Shown here: piece by piece, positions 1 to 10,300 of the stretch
Layout: every line of letters begins with the position of its first letter
How positions within the stretch are numbered: the first letter of the stretch is position 1
Origin: Saprolegnia diclina VS20
Lineage: Eukaryota > Oomycota > Saprolegniomycetes > Saprolegniales > Saprolegniaceae
Direction of reading: 5' to 3'
DNA: 34,030 bases
NCBI RefSeq assembly: GCF_000281045.1
Contig: NW_008246088.1
Span: 538,634 to 572,663, forward strand
Notes under the pieces: generated by a model
Told to the model about the DNA's origin: nothing
The model's input: only the letters and a program-made list of their open reading frames with translations
The model's database searches: none
Position numbers and translations under genes: made by a program

Positions 1-185
1 ATCTCAAACCGAACGGCACCGACCACATGTTGGCGCCGGTGTATATCGCACCCAACACTAATCAAGACTAGGGCACCATAATGGCAGAGCTACGCGATAT
101 CGAAGTCGACCCGTTTAACCAGGCAGCCATGATGGCAGTGCCGCACGATCAATGTTTGGCCAAGACGTGGATCCTGATCGACTAA
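1..185 (+). CDS. Possible 3' end of an unidentified plus-strand gene (partial)
   Basis: An open frame enters from the window edge at about position 3 and reads to a TAG at 69-71. A second open frame of 35 codons runs from an ATG at 81 to a TAA at 183-185. The two join in frame if 39-71 is a 33-nt GT-AG intron, whose ACTAAT could serve as a branch point. That intron would be shorter than any other in the window, so the first TAG may instead be the true end. I recognise no family. The codons are less G/C-biased than in neighbouring genes. It could equally be a decayed gene or chance open sequence. Confidence 0.22.
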
Positions 186-504
186 TCCCACAACCTTAAA
201 CCGAGGGGTCGTCGAGGTCCTCCGGCGCCCTCGCGCCGCGTGTTCCGCTAAGGCCGTCGACCAACATGCTTCGTCTCGCCAAGGATAATGACATACTGTT
301 GATTTTGCGCAATCGATGAGAACCGATAGCGCGCGAAACTGGCAGCACGTCCGACCACCACTTGTGTGGAAGACGTACAGCCTGCGCTTGGGATGGACTC
401 GTAATCACAAGACAAGAGGCATCTTCTTGATTACAACTGCACGTGCAATGACACTTGAGTCGCACCAAGGACACACCCGTCGCCGTTGTCGTTGCGCGGT
501 GCGC
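186..504. other. Intergenic spacer, no gene seen
   Basis: This is the 319-nt stretch between the possible plus-strand tail and the 3' end of the eIF4E-family gene, and it probably holds that gene's 3' UTR. Open frames here have no recognisable protein character and could not be joined by splicing to anything convincing. Confidence 0.5.
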
Positions 505-1452
505 TTAGCTGGACGCGGAGAAGACGTACGGCTTGGCGTTGCGGAACGTCGACATGTCGCGGATCGAGTTGGAGTGGAACTTGTACTCGATGAGCGTGTT
601 GGAGTCGAGCATGAGGAGCTCCTTGAGCTTCTCGCTGCAAACATAACATCATATGAGCGGCCGCATGGCACGTGGTGCAAGGGACGTACCCGATCGCGAA
701 CCGAGCGCTGTCGTCCGTGTTGTCGGCGTTCCAGACCTACTCGCCGTCGTTCGCATATGTGTCATGATCCGTATCCTGTGTACCGAGATCATGTCTTCCT
801 TGGAGCGGATGGCCATGGCAATACCAACGACGTTGAGCGTCTCGAACGCCTCGCCGACCGCGGCGAAGCAGAGGTCCTGCCACATCTTACCGAGGACGTT
901 GGCCTTCTTCTTGATCTTGAGGATCCAGCAGCCGCCGTTCGGGAAGGCCTAGCGACAATCGTTGATACCACGTGATGCCAACAAAGCCGAGGACGCACTT
1001 CCCACATCGGCGCGCAGTTGGGCGCATCACGGAACAAGTACAAGTTCGTGTCCTTGTTGAGCTGCGACGGGCGCTTCACGTGCACGTAGTGGCTAACATA
1101 ACGTCATGAGCCCATACATCGATGACGCATCTCCGTACCGCCAAAAGTCTTCGACCGTGCCAAAGGCAGCGATCTTCTGCAAGTTCGACTGGTAGGTGCT
1201 AGCAGTCGTCATGAGCCTCGGATAAGCATGCAATCAGAACGTACTCGAGGTCCGTGCGCTTGGGCAGCTTGCGGTCATACCTACGTTCGCGCATGAGCAG
1301 TGTCCGACAGACGCGTGGCCGTCGTACCACAAGCACCAGCCCGTCTGGAGGCTGTGCTCCTCGTCGGCAGCAGCATCTACAGAGGCCATGAGCATCCACC
1401 CGAGCTGCAGGCAGGTCCTACCGTGCTTCACTTGGGCGTCCGTAGCGGCCAT
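505..1452 (-). CDS. Class II eIF4E (4EHP/eIF4E2-like) cap-binding protein, 8 exons
   Basis: This mRNA 5'-cap-binding protein becomes visible only after removing seven introns. Exons on the minus strand are 1452-1422, 1376-1328, 1280-1245, 1198-1139, 1092-999, 948-784, 736-690 and 634-505. The introns are 45-55 nt with GT-AG ends, and all phases agree, giving 203 residues. Family landmarks are in order: HSLQTGW (about 18-24), TVEDFW (53-58, the partner-binding helix), PMWE (87-90, cap-stacking Trp and Glu), GGCW (95-98), SVWNAD (145-150) and the tail IEYKFHSNSIRDMSTFRN. The position of human eIF4E Trp56 is Tyr41, and the C-terminal block matches eIF4E2/4EHP rather than eIF4E1. Class II proteins usually repress translation of selected mRNAs through partners such as GIGYF; that role is inferred here. 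The start is the first ATG giving a normal N-terminus. It is divergent from the S9 peptidase gene. Confidence 0.9.
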
Positions 1453-2133
1453 CGTACAATAATAAGGTCCCTCCTCCAACCATGCAAAAACAGACCAATC
1501 ACGCGCAAGCAATCGCGTCGCGCCAATCACCGGCGAGAATTCTATTGCGCAGGGGCCCCATGAAAACGGGCGAGCGTGTGGCATACACATACTTGATTAA
1601 TATATAGTTCATTTTTTCGGACCCCCCTGGACGCGAGAAAGAATGCAGGTAACCGCTGAATGATGGACAGTGGACCATCTCGAGACCGTCCCTGACGACG
1701 ACCGATCGAGGGCGATGCGCCGCCCTTGACACCAGTTCTCACAAGTCAGCACCAAATGGGAAACTGGCGAGAGTGAGTACGTCGGTTGATGGTGGCGTCT
1801 ACGGTTACCTCTAGCATTGCAGACGTCGTCGGGCGGGGTGTCGATACGGCCCTGGACGCCACAACCACGAGAAAGATGCACGCGATGGACGTTGCCTGGT
1901 TGGCTTACACCTACCGGTAGCTATACTACTTGGCCATAAACTGTGGATGCCCAAGCGAGTTCTTGTGCCAACTCTTATTGACGCAAGTGTCGACATTGCA
2001 CTTCAATTGAGACGCATCGGATAAACCTTTTGAGCGAAACATTTAAATACACTAGTGTTTTATACGAAATATTAAAAATGATCCGTGGGGCATCGTAACT
2101 GCCTGGCGCACTTCGTGATTTGCAAACATCGAC
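1453..2133. other. Divergent intergenic region, promoter-bearing
   Basis: This 681-nt spacer separates the eIF4E-like gene (minus) and the S9 peptidase gene (plus), so it should hold both promoters. Just upstream of the eIF4E-like start the minus strand carries an ATTGG (inverted CCAAT) near 1496-1500. An AT-rich run (about 2035-2080) precedes the peptidase start. I found no splice-compatible coding sequence. Confidence 0.5.
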
Positions 2134-4118
2134 ATGGAGAGTACGCTTGTGCCGATCCCGGTGCTCTTTGGCCCGACCGAGTATGCGTCGCCCCGCGTCT
2201 CGCCGGATGGCGCCCACCTCGCGTACTTGGCGCCGAGCAGCAATGGCATCATGAACCTCTTCGTGCGGCCCAGCGCAGGCAGCACCACGGCCGTCCAGCT
2301 CACGACCGAGGCGAAGCGCCCGATTCGGTTCTTTCGTTGGGCGACCAATGGCACGCATGTGCTGTACGTCCAGGACGAAGACGGCAACGAACGCTTCCAC
2401 CTCTTTGCCGTTCACATTGCGACGGCGACAACGACCAACCTCACGCCGCTTCCCGATGCCAAAGTGCTCACGACGTTCCCGATGACGTCATTTTACAACC
2501 ACATCAACCGGCTCACGAGCGAGCGCTTCTCAGACGATGTCGTTGTCGGCATCAACGACCGCGACCCAAAGCTCTTTGACGTCTACCGCATCAGTGTCGT
2601 GACAGGCGAGCGAACGCTATTGGCCGCCAACACGGACCGCGCCGAAGCGTGGATCGTCGACAGCGACCTTGTCGTGCGTGGCGCCGTGTCGCCCGCGGAC
2701 GGCGTCGGCGACAAGAAGCTTTGTATCCGTGACGACGCTGCGAGCCCGTGGCGCGAAGTGGTGCGCTGGGGCTTGAACGACGATGTGACGCCGCTCCAGC
2801 TGAGCGCTGACGGCACCGGCATCTACGTCTTGACGTCGCTGAACGGCAGCGACAACTGCACGCTCCGACTCGTCCTCCTCTCGACCATCGATGGCTCGGA
2901 GCTAGCAACGCTGGCGCATCACCCGAAAGCGGACATCGGCGACGTCGTCTTTGGCATTGACGGGTCGCCCGACTACTGTGCGGTCGAGTACCTCTTGCCG
3001 GAAAAGATCATTCTCAACGAACACGTGCGCGACGACATTACGCGCCTCGAGGCCCTCGTCCACAGTCCGATGGAGCTCGTGAGTCGCACTGTTGATGACA
3101 ACGCGTGGACGATCTGCGTCGCCCCGGACACGAGCTCCAAGCGCTACTACCATTACGTCCGGGCGACGTCGACGCTGACGCTTCTGGGGCTCGAGCAGCC
3201 GTCGCTCGAGGCGTACACGTTTGCGCCCATGAAGGCGATCGAGATTCCTTGCATTGATGGCGAGACGCAGGTCGGGTACTTGACGCTGCCGGTCGGACTG
3301 CCGCCGACGCAGCTGCCGCTCGTTGTGTTTGTCCACGGTGGTCCGTGGGTGCGTGACCACTGGGGCTTCAATCCAACCCACCAATGGTACGCCGCGTCTC
3401 CACGATCCTCGACGCGTCATTGTGCATTAGGCTCGCAAACCGCGGGTATGCAGTGCTTTCCGTCAACTACCGCGCATCGACAGGCTATGGCCTTCGCTGG
3501 CTCCATCTCGGCAACAAGCAGTGGGGCCATGCGATGCAGCAAGACATCACGGACGCCGCCCACTGGGCCATTGACCAGGGCTACGCCGATGCGTCGCGCG
3601 TCGGCATCTACGGTAAGAGCTACGGCGGCTACGCGACTTTGGCGGGCCTCGCGTTCACGCCCGAGCTGTACGCGTGCGGTGTCGACGTCGTCGGCCCCTC
3701 GAACGTTAAATCGCTCTTGGCCGCGACTCCACCGGACTGGGACGCGCTCAAGGCCATGTTTGCCCTTCGCATTGGGCCTGTCGAGTCAGACGACGCGTGG
3801 AACACTGCGATCTCGCCTGTCTTCCACGTCGAGAAGATCTGCAAGCCGCTGCTGATTGGCCAGGGCGCCAACGACCCGCGTGTGCCGCAAGCCGAGTCGG
3901 ACCAGATCGCCAAGGCGCTCCATAACGCCGGGCGACGCGTGCAGTACGTCATTTACACGGACGAAGGTCATGGTTTCCACCGCCCGCCCAACGCGATCGA
4001 CTTTGTCTTGCGCACCGAAGCGTTCCTGGCCTCGGTGCTCGGCGGCCGCGTGAGCGCGCTCGAGGGCTCGTTCACGGCCGGCAACACGGCTGTCGAAGTG
4101 GACCTGGCGTCGCTGTAA
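2134..4118 (+). CDS. S9 family prolyl-oligopeptidase-type serine peptidase (S9C acylaminoacyl/dipeptidyl peptidase-like)
   Basis: Two exons, 2134-3386 and 3431-4118, are separated by a 44-nt GT-AG intron (3387-3430) that restores frame inside the catalytic domain, giving 646 residues. The N-terminal part (about 1-370) has the short repeated strands expected of a beta-propeller, beginning SPRVSPDGAHLAYL. The C-terminal alpha/beta-hydrolase domain shows HGGPW (oxyanion region), the nucleophile elbow GKSYGGY (Ser481), GANDPR (Asp566) and DEGHGF (His598), a complete triad. There is no signal peptide, so a cytosolic enzyme that trims short or N-blocked peptides is likely; the exact substrate cannot be read from sequence. 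Bacterial-type S9C peptidases of similar length are the closest pattern. The ATG at 2134 is the first in frame. Confidence 0.92.
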
Positions 4119-4377
4119 GGACATTGTGTTGTCGTTCGTGTAGTCTGTGGCATACACATGATGTGCATAAGTCTTGCCTTGGGTTGGTATCGCTCGTCGC
4201 ACCGAGCTCGACGTGACAGTTGGGATAGCACGACATGACGTGGCAAGCTCCCGCGCGTTGTCGATTTGCACCAATCAACTCGTCGCACGATAAACTAGGC
4301 AAAAGTCCGAAATAGGATCTTCGGGTTCGGTAAATTTAGGATCGGCCTCCGCCGCCCATTTGACAAAACGCGACGAC

Positions 4378-5829
4378 ATGAACCAACTGCCGCCTGGATG
4401 GAGCCTTGGCACGTCGCGCTCGCGAGGCGTCGACTACTACTTCCACAAGAAGACTGGCAAGCAGTACTGGACCGAGAAGGACCTGCCCACCGGCTGGGCG
4501 TACGTGATCGAGCCAGGTGACCCTCGGCGCGTCTACTTCGACCTTGCCGACGAAAAAGGGACGCGGTCATATACCAAGCCGGCGGTCGCTGCGTCACCGA
4601 AGCGCCAGCGCAGCTCGCCACGACCAGATCCGACGCCGCAGCGCCGTGGCTCCAACTCGGTCTTGGATCTCTTGTCGCCGATGCCACGCGCCGACGAGGC
4701 CACGTCGCACAAGCGCAGTCACGAAGACGACTATGAAAGCTCAAGCGCCAAGCGGTCCCGCGGCGACGACCCTGCGTACGATCGGCGTTCACATGCCACG
4801 ATGGAGCCGCGACGTACGGCGCTGACCGACCAGGAGCAGACGGCCGAGTTTTACAGCAGCCTTCAGCGCGCCAACTCGGGCGACCGCGCCGACTCGCTCC
4901 TCTACCACATGCGCGCGATGAACAACTGGATCAAGTCGGTGCTCATCCGCGAGTACTGCCCGACGAACTGCAAGGTGCTCGACTTGGCGTGCGGCAAAGG
5001 CGGCGACATGATGAAGTGGGCCAAGCAGAACGTATCCATGTACATGGGCGTCGACATTGCGCAAGGGTCGCTCGAAGACGCGGTCGGGCGCGTCCAAAAG
5101 AACCGGCAGCTCTCGCAGATGGACATCCAGCTCGTGCAAGGTGATCTTGGGAAGGTCTCGCTCCTCTCCGACTCGCTCTACTGCTGGAGCGCGGCCAAGC
5201 AGTGGCACATGGCCGTGCCCGTCAACTCGCCGCACGCGTTCGACATGGTCTCGATGCAGTTTTCGTTCCACTACATGTTTTGCGACCAGAACAGCGCCAA
5301 CCTCTTCTTCAGCACGCTGCGCTCAATGCTGCCCAAGGGCGGGCAGTTTATCGCGACGACGATCGACCCGGACCGCATGATCCAGAAGCTCCAGGCGTCG
5401 GTTGGGGACGTGGACGCGGATGGCGCGCCGGCACCGATCCGCATCTTTGACGCCAAGAAGCGAGAAATGTGCACCGTGCGCATGGACGAGTCGACCCGGA
5501 CGCGGCTCCTCTATGGCAGTGACGACGACGACGACGAAGGGTACGGTCTCCGGTACAAGTTTACATTGCGCGACGGCGAGGACGAGCAGGCCGTCGACTT
5601 GCCGGAATACCTGATTCCAAACTCGCTCTTGCACCGCTTGATTGCCCAGAACGGCTTTGAACTCGTGCTCCAGGAGAACTTTCAGTCGTTCGTCGCGCTC
5701 CACAGCCAAGTGCCCCGGCACCGTGAGCTCCTCACAAAGATGCACGTGCTCAACTTTAACGGCACCATCTCGGACGTCGAGTGGGACATTGTGAGCCTCT
5801 ACCAAGTGCTCGCGTTTCGAAAGCTCTAG
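4378..5829 (+). CDS. mRNA cap guanine-N7 methyltransferase with N-terminal WW domains
   Basis: A single-exon gene of 483 residues. Residues about 4-37 form a WW domain (LPPGW ... YYFHKKTGKQYW); residues 36-68 look like a second, degenerate WW ending in Tyr instead of Trp. A basic, Ser/Pro-rich linker with KR clusters follows (about 70-150), possibly a nuclear localisation signal. The catalytic domain starts near 157 with SAM motif I VLDLACGKGGD (about 200-210). It contains the family motif FDMVSMQFSFHYMF and ends in a typical SLYQVLAFRK-type tail. The enzyme would methylate the guanosine of nascent pre-mRNA caps in the nucleus. The frame opens slightly earlier with a non-ATG codon; the ATG at 4378 is the first usable start. 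The gene lies 259 bp after the S9 peptidase in the same direction. Confidence 0.93.
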   Translation: MNQLPPGWSLGTSRSRGVDYYFHKKTGKQYWTEKDLPTGWAYVIEPGDPRRVYFDLADEKGTRSYTKPAVAASPKRQRSSPRPDPTPQRRGSNSVLDLLSPMPRADEATSHKRSHEDDYESSSAKRSRGDDPAYDRRSHATMEPRRTALTDQEQTAEFYSSLQRANSGDRADSLLYHMRAMNNWIKSVLIREYCPTNCKVLDLACGKGGDMMKWAKQNVSMYMGVDIAQGSLEDAVGRVQKNRQLSQMDIQLVQGDLGKVSLLSDSLYCWSAAKQWHMAVPVNSPHAFDMVSMQFSFHYMFCDQNSANLFFSTLRSMLPKGGQFIATTIDPDRMIQKLQASVGDVDADGAPAPIRIFDAKKREMCTVRMDESTRTRLLYGSDDDDDEGYGLRYKFTLRDGEDEQAVDLPEYLIPNSLLHRLIAQNGFELVLQENFQSFVALHSQVPRHRELLTKMHVLNFNGTISDVEWDIVSLYQVLAFRKL

Positions 5830-6351
5830 TTGAAACATTGATACTTTTTTCTGTGGTTTGTCGTGGTATCGAGTAGGACGTTGAGAGCGTCTCGGAGCGC
5901 TGAGCAATCGAGCTTGTACTACTACAGACAAGGTGAAAGCTTTGCTGCAAAGCGTTCCGGAAGTCCACTTGCGACTCCTCGGCGAGGCCAGCAGAGTTTT
6001 GCCAATGTACGTTGCCAGCGTCGCCAAAGTGGGCAAGTTGCACTGAAATTGATATTTACTATGACCAAATTGGATGATCCAAGTTAGTACATTCGTGGCG
6101 CGTTCGAGTTGCTGGATCGAGCAGTAGGATTGTGGGACAGTACGACAACGTGTACGTCTGGTGTTGACCGTCGGCGTCAGTTCGTTAGTTCGTTAGTCGT
6201 CGTTGACCAAGCGAGACGGCGATCATCTGATGAAAGAGTATAGAAATGGGGTAGGGACTGCAATGGATGGTCCCTGGGGCGTCTTCAAAGAAGCCTTACT
6301 TGGAGTAAAGTACCGCTCGCAGTTTCCGAGCTATCCTTGAGCTCCTCTGGC
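5830..6351. other. Convergent 3' intergenic spacer
   Basis: This 522-nt spacer lies between the stops of the cap methyltransferase (plus) and the unknown minus-strand gene. It includes a short direct repeat of TTCGTTAG units near 6180-6200 (AGTTCGTTAGTTCGTTAGTC). No convincing coding sequence was found; weak minus-strand open frames around 5850-6040 lack an ATG start. Confidence 0.5.
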
Positions 6352-7044
6352 CTAGATTCTTTTCGGTTCGTCCTTGGGTGTAAGAAAGGGCGGAACGTCT
6401 CGTGTCGGTGATGCATGGCTCGTCACCGCCTCGGCTTTGACTTCTGCCTTTACTTTTGCATGCTCGGCTGCCAAGATCGCAAGCGGCCGGGGGACTGTCG
6501 ATCCGCGCAGAGCGCCGTCAGGGACCTCGCGAAAGGTATATCTACACCAAGGCAGCTCCAGTCGCCGATAGTACATGATGACCAGTACATGATGGAGAGA
6601 TGCAGCGTCTCAACGAGCGCCACGTATGTGTCGTGCGTCAGTGCATGCGGACGAGGGCCTACACATGGTGTATGAACCTTCTCCGCGCGGCAACGGGCGT
6701 ACCAATGTGTGCGACGCCGTCGTGGACGCATGCACTGTTCCCACCGTCGTGGGCGCATGGCCAGTTCGTAGTTGTTGCCACTGTGACGCCGTTGCAAGTC
6801 GACTCGAAGACAGCACACCATCCGTTGCGCAGGCGCTTGGATGTGGCGCCGTCCAGGAGTGCGCATGCGTCCGCCAAGGTGCTGCCATCGAGCCGGAGCG
6901 CCGACGAACTACAAGGTGCGCCTGCAGGCTTGCCAGCATCACTCGCTCGTCGTACCCGAGCTCGATCCGGTCCAGGCCCAAGGCGACGAGCTTCGCCAGC
7001 GCGGCCGGCGGGACGTGGTACAGCTGAAGCATGAGCTCGCGCAT
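6352..7044 (-). CDS. Spliced protein of unknown function, 4 exons
   Basis: No family recognised. Four minus-strand exons, 7044-6956, 6908-6703, 6658-6589 and 6541-6352, join in frame across introns of 47, 44 and 47 nt. Each intron starts GTAC and ends TAG like its neighbours, and the sum is exactly 185 codons (184 residues). Exon 1 encodes a Leu/Ala-rich helix-like start (MRELMLQLYHVPPAAL). Exon 2 carries two CxHDG-like motifs (CAHDGG and CVHDG) that come from a near-duplicate DNA stretch. Exon 4 encodes a hydrophilic Lys/Glu/Ala tail ending PKRI. The ATG at 7044 sits about 50 nt downstream of a TATCCGGAT palindrome that may mark the promoter, which argues against upstream coding exons. It is divergent from the TBC1D31-like gene. 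Confidence 0.65.
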
Positions 7045-7096
7045 GACGAGGATGGTTGATCTTTTGGCAAAATGGGTTGTGCGAACCGAGTCCTGG

Positions 7097-7105
7097 TATC
7101 CGGAT
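7097..7105. promoter_or_regulatory. TATCCGGAT palindromic motif, candidate promoter element
   Basis: A near-palindrome TATCCGGAT lies in the 318-nt divergent spacer between the unknown minus-strand gene (ATG at 7044) and the TBC1D31-like gene. It matches similar motifs at 7307, 14697 and 23774. Function is inferred from position only. Confidence 0.35.
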
Positions 7106-7306
7106 GGCTAATATCACGCAACTCAAATCGGCAACACCTTGTCGCCGGGCTTCCGACTGCCGACCGAGGCCGTGGACCAGGCTCTACCTATGTGTATGAA
7201 ATGGGCTCTGTCTGCGTACATGTCGTCAAGAGTACTCTGGATGCCATCGTCTGTAGCGGGTTGTAGTTCTAGTCCTCTGCCACGATCTTGCTGGTAAAAT
7301 CTTTGA

Positions 7307-7314
7307 ATCCGGAT
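7307..7314. promoter_or_regulatory. ATCCGGAT motif upstream of the TBC1D31-like gene
   Basis: ATCCGGAT followed by AATATTTCCGGTATCCGG lies about 50 nt before the ATG at 7363. It is the second CCGGAT-type element in this divergent promoter region, and its role is inferred. Confidence 0.35.
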
Positions 7315-7362
7315 AATATTTCCGGTATCCGGCGTTCGCGCTTGAAAAGCTATCTCGCGACG

Positions 7363-10300
7363 ATGGTGTACGAGGTCCGGCTGAAGCTCGGGACCGACGA
7401 AGAGGGCCTGCTATGGCCGCGCCGCCCGCAGGTCGGTCCGTCGGGCCTCCTCGGTTGCATGCGCAACCTCCCTCTCCGGACGTACAAGGCCACCGAGACG
7501 TCGGACGCGGGCACGGGCTGGGCCCGCTTCCGCTGCGTCGCTTTCTCGGCTGGCGGCGACGTCTTTGCGGCCGTCGACGAGAAAGGCCGCGTCTTCGCCT
7601 TCTTTCCGACGCGGAACCGGTATGCGCTCGTGTGCCACTTGGGCACGCCGGCGCTCGAGTGCGCCTTTAGCCCGCACCAGCGCGCCGAGCTCCTCGTGAC
7701 GTGCGAAGACTTGACCGTTCGCTGCGTGAACGTGCAGACAAAGGTGCTCGTGAGTACGCTCCGCGGCCACCGACACGTGCCGACGTGTGTCTCGTTCCAG
7801 CGGCCGGGCCAGCTCGCGCTGACAGCGTCCGCCGATGCCGTGATCCTCTGGGACAGCGCCGACTGGTCGCGCTTCCGGACACTGAACGCCGGTCCTGGTG
7901 TCCAAGCCGCGCAGTTTGTCAACAATGGCGAGCTCGTCGCCGTGTGCTTCCGCGACGACTCGATCTTGATGTGGGAGCTGAGTACGCTCGCGCTCAAGTA
8001 CCGCTTCGCGCTGCCCGAGTACGAGCATCCGCCGGGCCTCACGCGCTTTTGCGTCTCGGACAACTGCCGCGCCATCATCGCAAGGTCCCTTGCTCTCCAC
8101 ACCTTGCCGTACGTTGACGCGCGACCGTGTATGTAGCGGCCACTCGCCCTTTATTTACGTATGGGAATTCGAGTCTCAAACGCTCATCCGCATCATCGAG
8201 CTGCCGGCGACCGTCCGGCGCGTCTTCCAGGTATTCGACTGTCCTTTCTCCATATCCTGTACGAGCAGTATCCATATATGGCCATACTCTAGCATACGTT
8301 CGTGCCATGTACGAGCACGATCATTTGCGTCCTCGGTGACGATGGCCAACTCAACTTTCTCAACGTCTCGACGTCCACGCCCAAGGTGAGCCTCCAGGTC
8401 GCACATCGCGCCAAGGCCATGACGCATTATGCCATGGACGGGAATGGCAAGTATCTCGCGTGCTGCTCCAGGTACATGCTCCAGTGACGCGTGATCACTG
8501 AGTATGAAGTAGCGACGGGTGTCTCCTCCTCTACGACCTGGACATTGCACGCGAGACTGCGTACGCCGTCCAGGGCATCCGAGAACGCGCCGACGCCGAC
8601 GACAACTACTTGCCAACGCGGTCGGCAATTCCCACACCGCACTTGATGGACTCGCTCTTTGGACCACCGGTCAAGTCGACGTACGAGCCTGTAGCAGCCT
8701 CACCCACCCCCAAGACGCCGACAACTCCGAAGACCAAGGCACCAAGCACGCCCAAGACACCGACGACGTCCAAGGCACCAGAAACACCAATCATGTCACG
8801 CACACCGACACCCGTGGCCCGGCCACCGTCAATGGCGATGCCACCTCAGGACGCAGCGCTGCAGAAGCGCCGGCTCGCGCACCTGCTACGGTCCTACGAA
8901 ATGTACCCGGAGCGGTACCGCATGCTCGCGTGGCGCTTCCTCCTCGAGCTGCCCGACAACAGCGACGCGTTTAGCCTTCTCTTGCAAAAGGGCGTGCATC
9001 CGTCGTGTGTGCATCTCGCGCAGCGCTACCCGATCCAGAACCAGCGGCTCTTTCGGCGGCTACAGCGCGTGCTCTCGGCCATTGCGCACTGGTGCCCTGC
9101 GTTCGGCGAGGTCGAGTACCTCCCCGCGTTTGTGTTTCCATTCATCAAGGTCTGCGAGAACAACGATGTGATGGCGTTCGAGGTCGTCGCGTCGCTGCTC
9201 TTGTTTGACGGCGTCGACTTTCTACGTCGGTATCCGTACCCGCCACTGAACTTGCTCCGCCTTCTCGAGAAGGAGCTCGAGCGCCGCGACCCGCAGCTCT
9301 ACTTGCATTTTGTGTCGCACCATGTTCAAGCCGACGTGTACGGCTGGTCGCTTGTCAACTCGGCGTTCAGTACCGTCTTGCAGCGTCGCGACTGGCTATA
9401 TCTGTGGGACCACCTCGTCACGCCGGGGTTTCGGGACGCTGGGCGGCTCTGGGCCGCTGTGCTCGCGTTCCTACAGCTCTCGCGCCATGTGCTCTTGGAC
9501 TGCACTTCGTCGACGGCGATGTTAGCCTACTTTGGCCAGCAGCAAACGCTCGACATGCGCCAGTTGGTCGACTGGATGCGCCAGATGAGCTTTCCGCTGC
9601 CAGAGCACGCAGAAGAGGCGCTCGTGCCACTCCAGAAAGGAAGCTACCCCCGCTTCCAGCACTACCCTCATTTCGTCGTCGACTATCAGATCCAGGCAAA
9701 TCCAATTCTGATTTGAGAGGATTATCTCAGACTGTGGATTAGGAGCGCAACCGCATTGCGCGCGAAGAAGACGACCTCGCGGCCAAGCAAGCACTTGTGG
9801 CGCAGCTCCAAGCTGAAACAAAGGCACTCGATGAGGCCCACCGCCGCTGGATGGAAGAGAAGCAGCACTGGCTTGAGAGCGAGCAGAGCCGGCGGCTCGA
9901 CGCCATCGAGCGGGAGAAGCAGCGCATCGTGACGATGAAGGTGCTTGCGGCCAAGACTCGCGAGCGTCGTCTGCAGCAGGTACGTCATTGCAGACAACTT
10001 GTCGGCGCGTACGAGACACAACGTAGATCATTGCGATGGAGCGAAATGCCAAAGAAGCGCTCGAGCAAACGAGCAAGCTCGTCGCAGCCGAGCACGACCG
10101 GTACCGCGTCGAGATGGACTTTGCGGCGCAAAAGCTGGCGGCGCACACGGCGCAGCAGCTCGATGACGAAGACATTTCCGCGCTCGAAGCTGCGGCGCGG
10201 GCGCGTGTGGCCCGCATTGCCGACGAACGGCTCTCGGAGGAGCGTCTCCAGCAGATGCGCGTCGACTTTTTCGCGCAGTGCCGGCAGCAAGAGCTCGCAG

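Noticed and set aside
1281-1312. A 32-nt intron alternative in the eIF4E-like gene
   Set aside because: A donor at 1327 gives a 47-nt intron like its neighbours and yields the family-like WCLWYDRKLPK; the 32-nt version inserts five unmatched residues.
2902-3420. A 172-codon Arg-rich minus-strand frame within the S9 peptidase
   Set aside because: A shadow of the sense propeller/catalytic region; no motifs.
1576-4159. Shared 14-mer TGTGGCATACACAT at 1577-1590 and 4146-4159
   Set aside because: Two copies only, one in a promoter region and one in a 3' region, with no further similarity; likely chance.
7350-8102. Overlapping minus-strand open frames of 229-250 codons opposite the WD40 exon
   Set aside because: They mirror a GC-rich coding exon with clear WD40 character on the plus strand.
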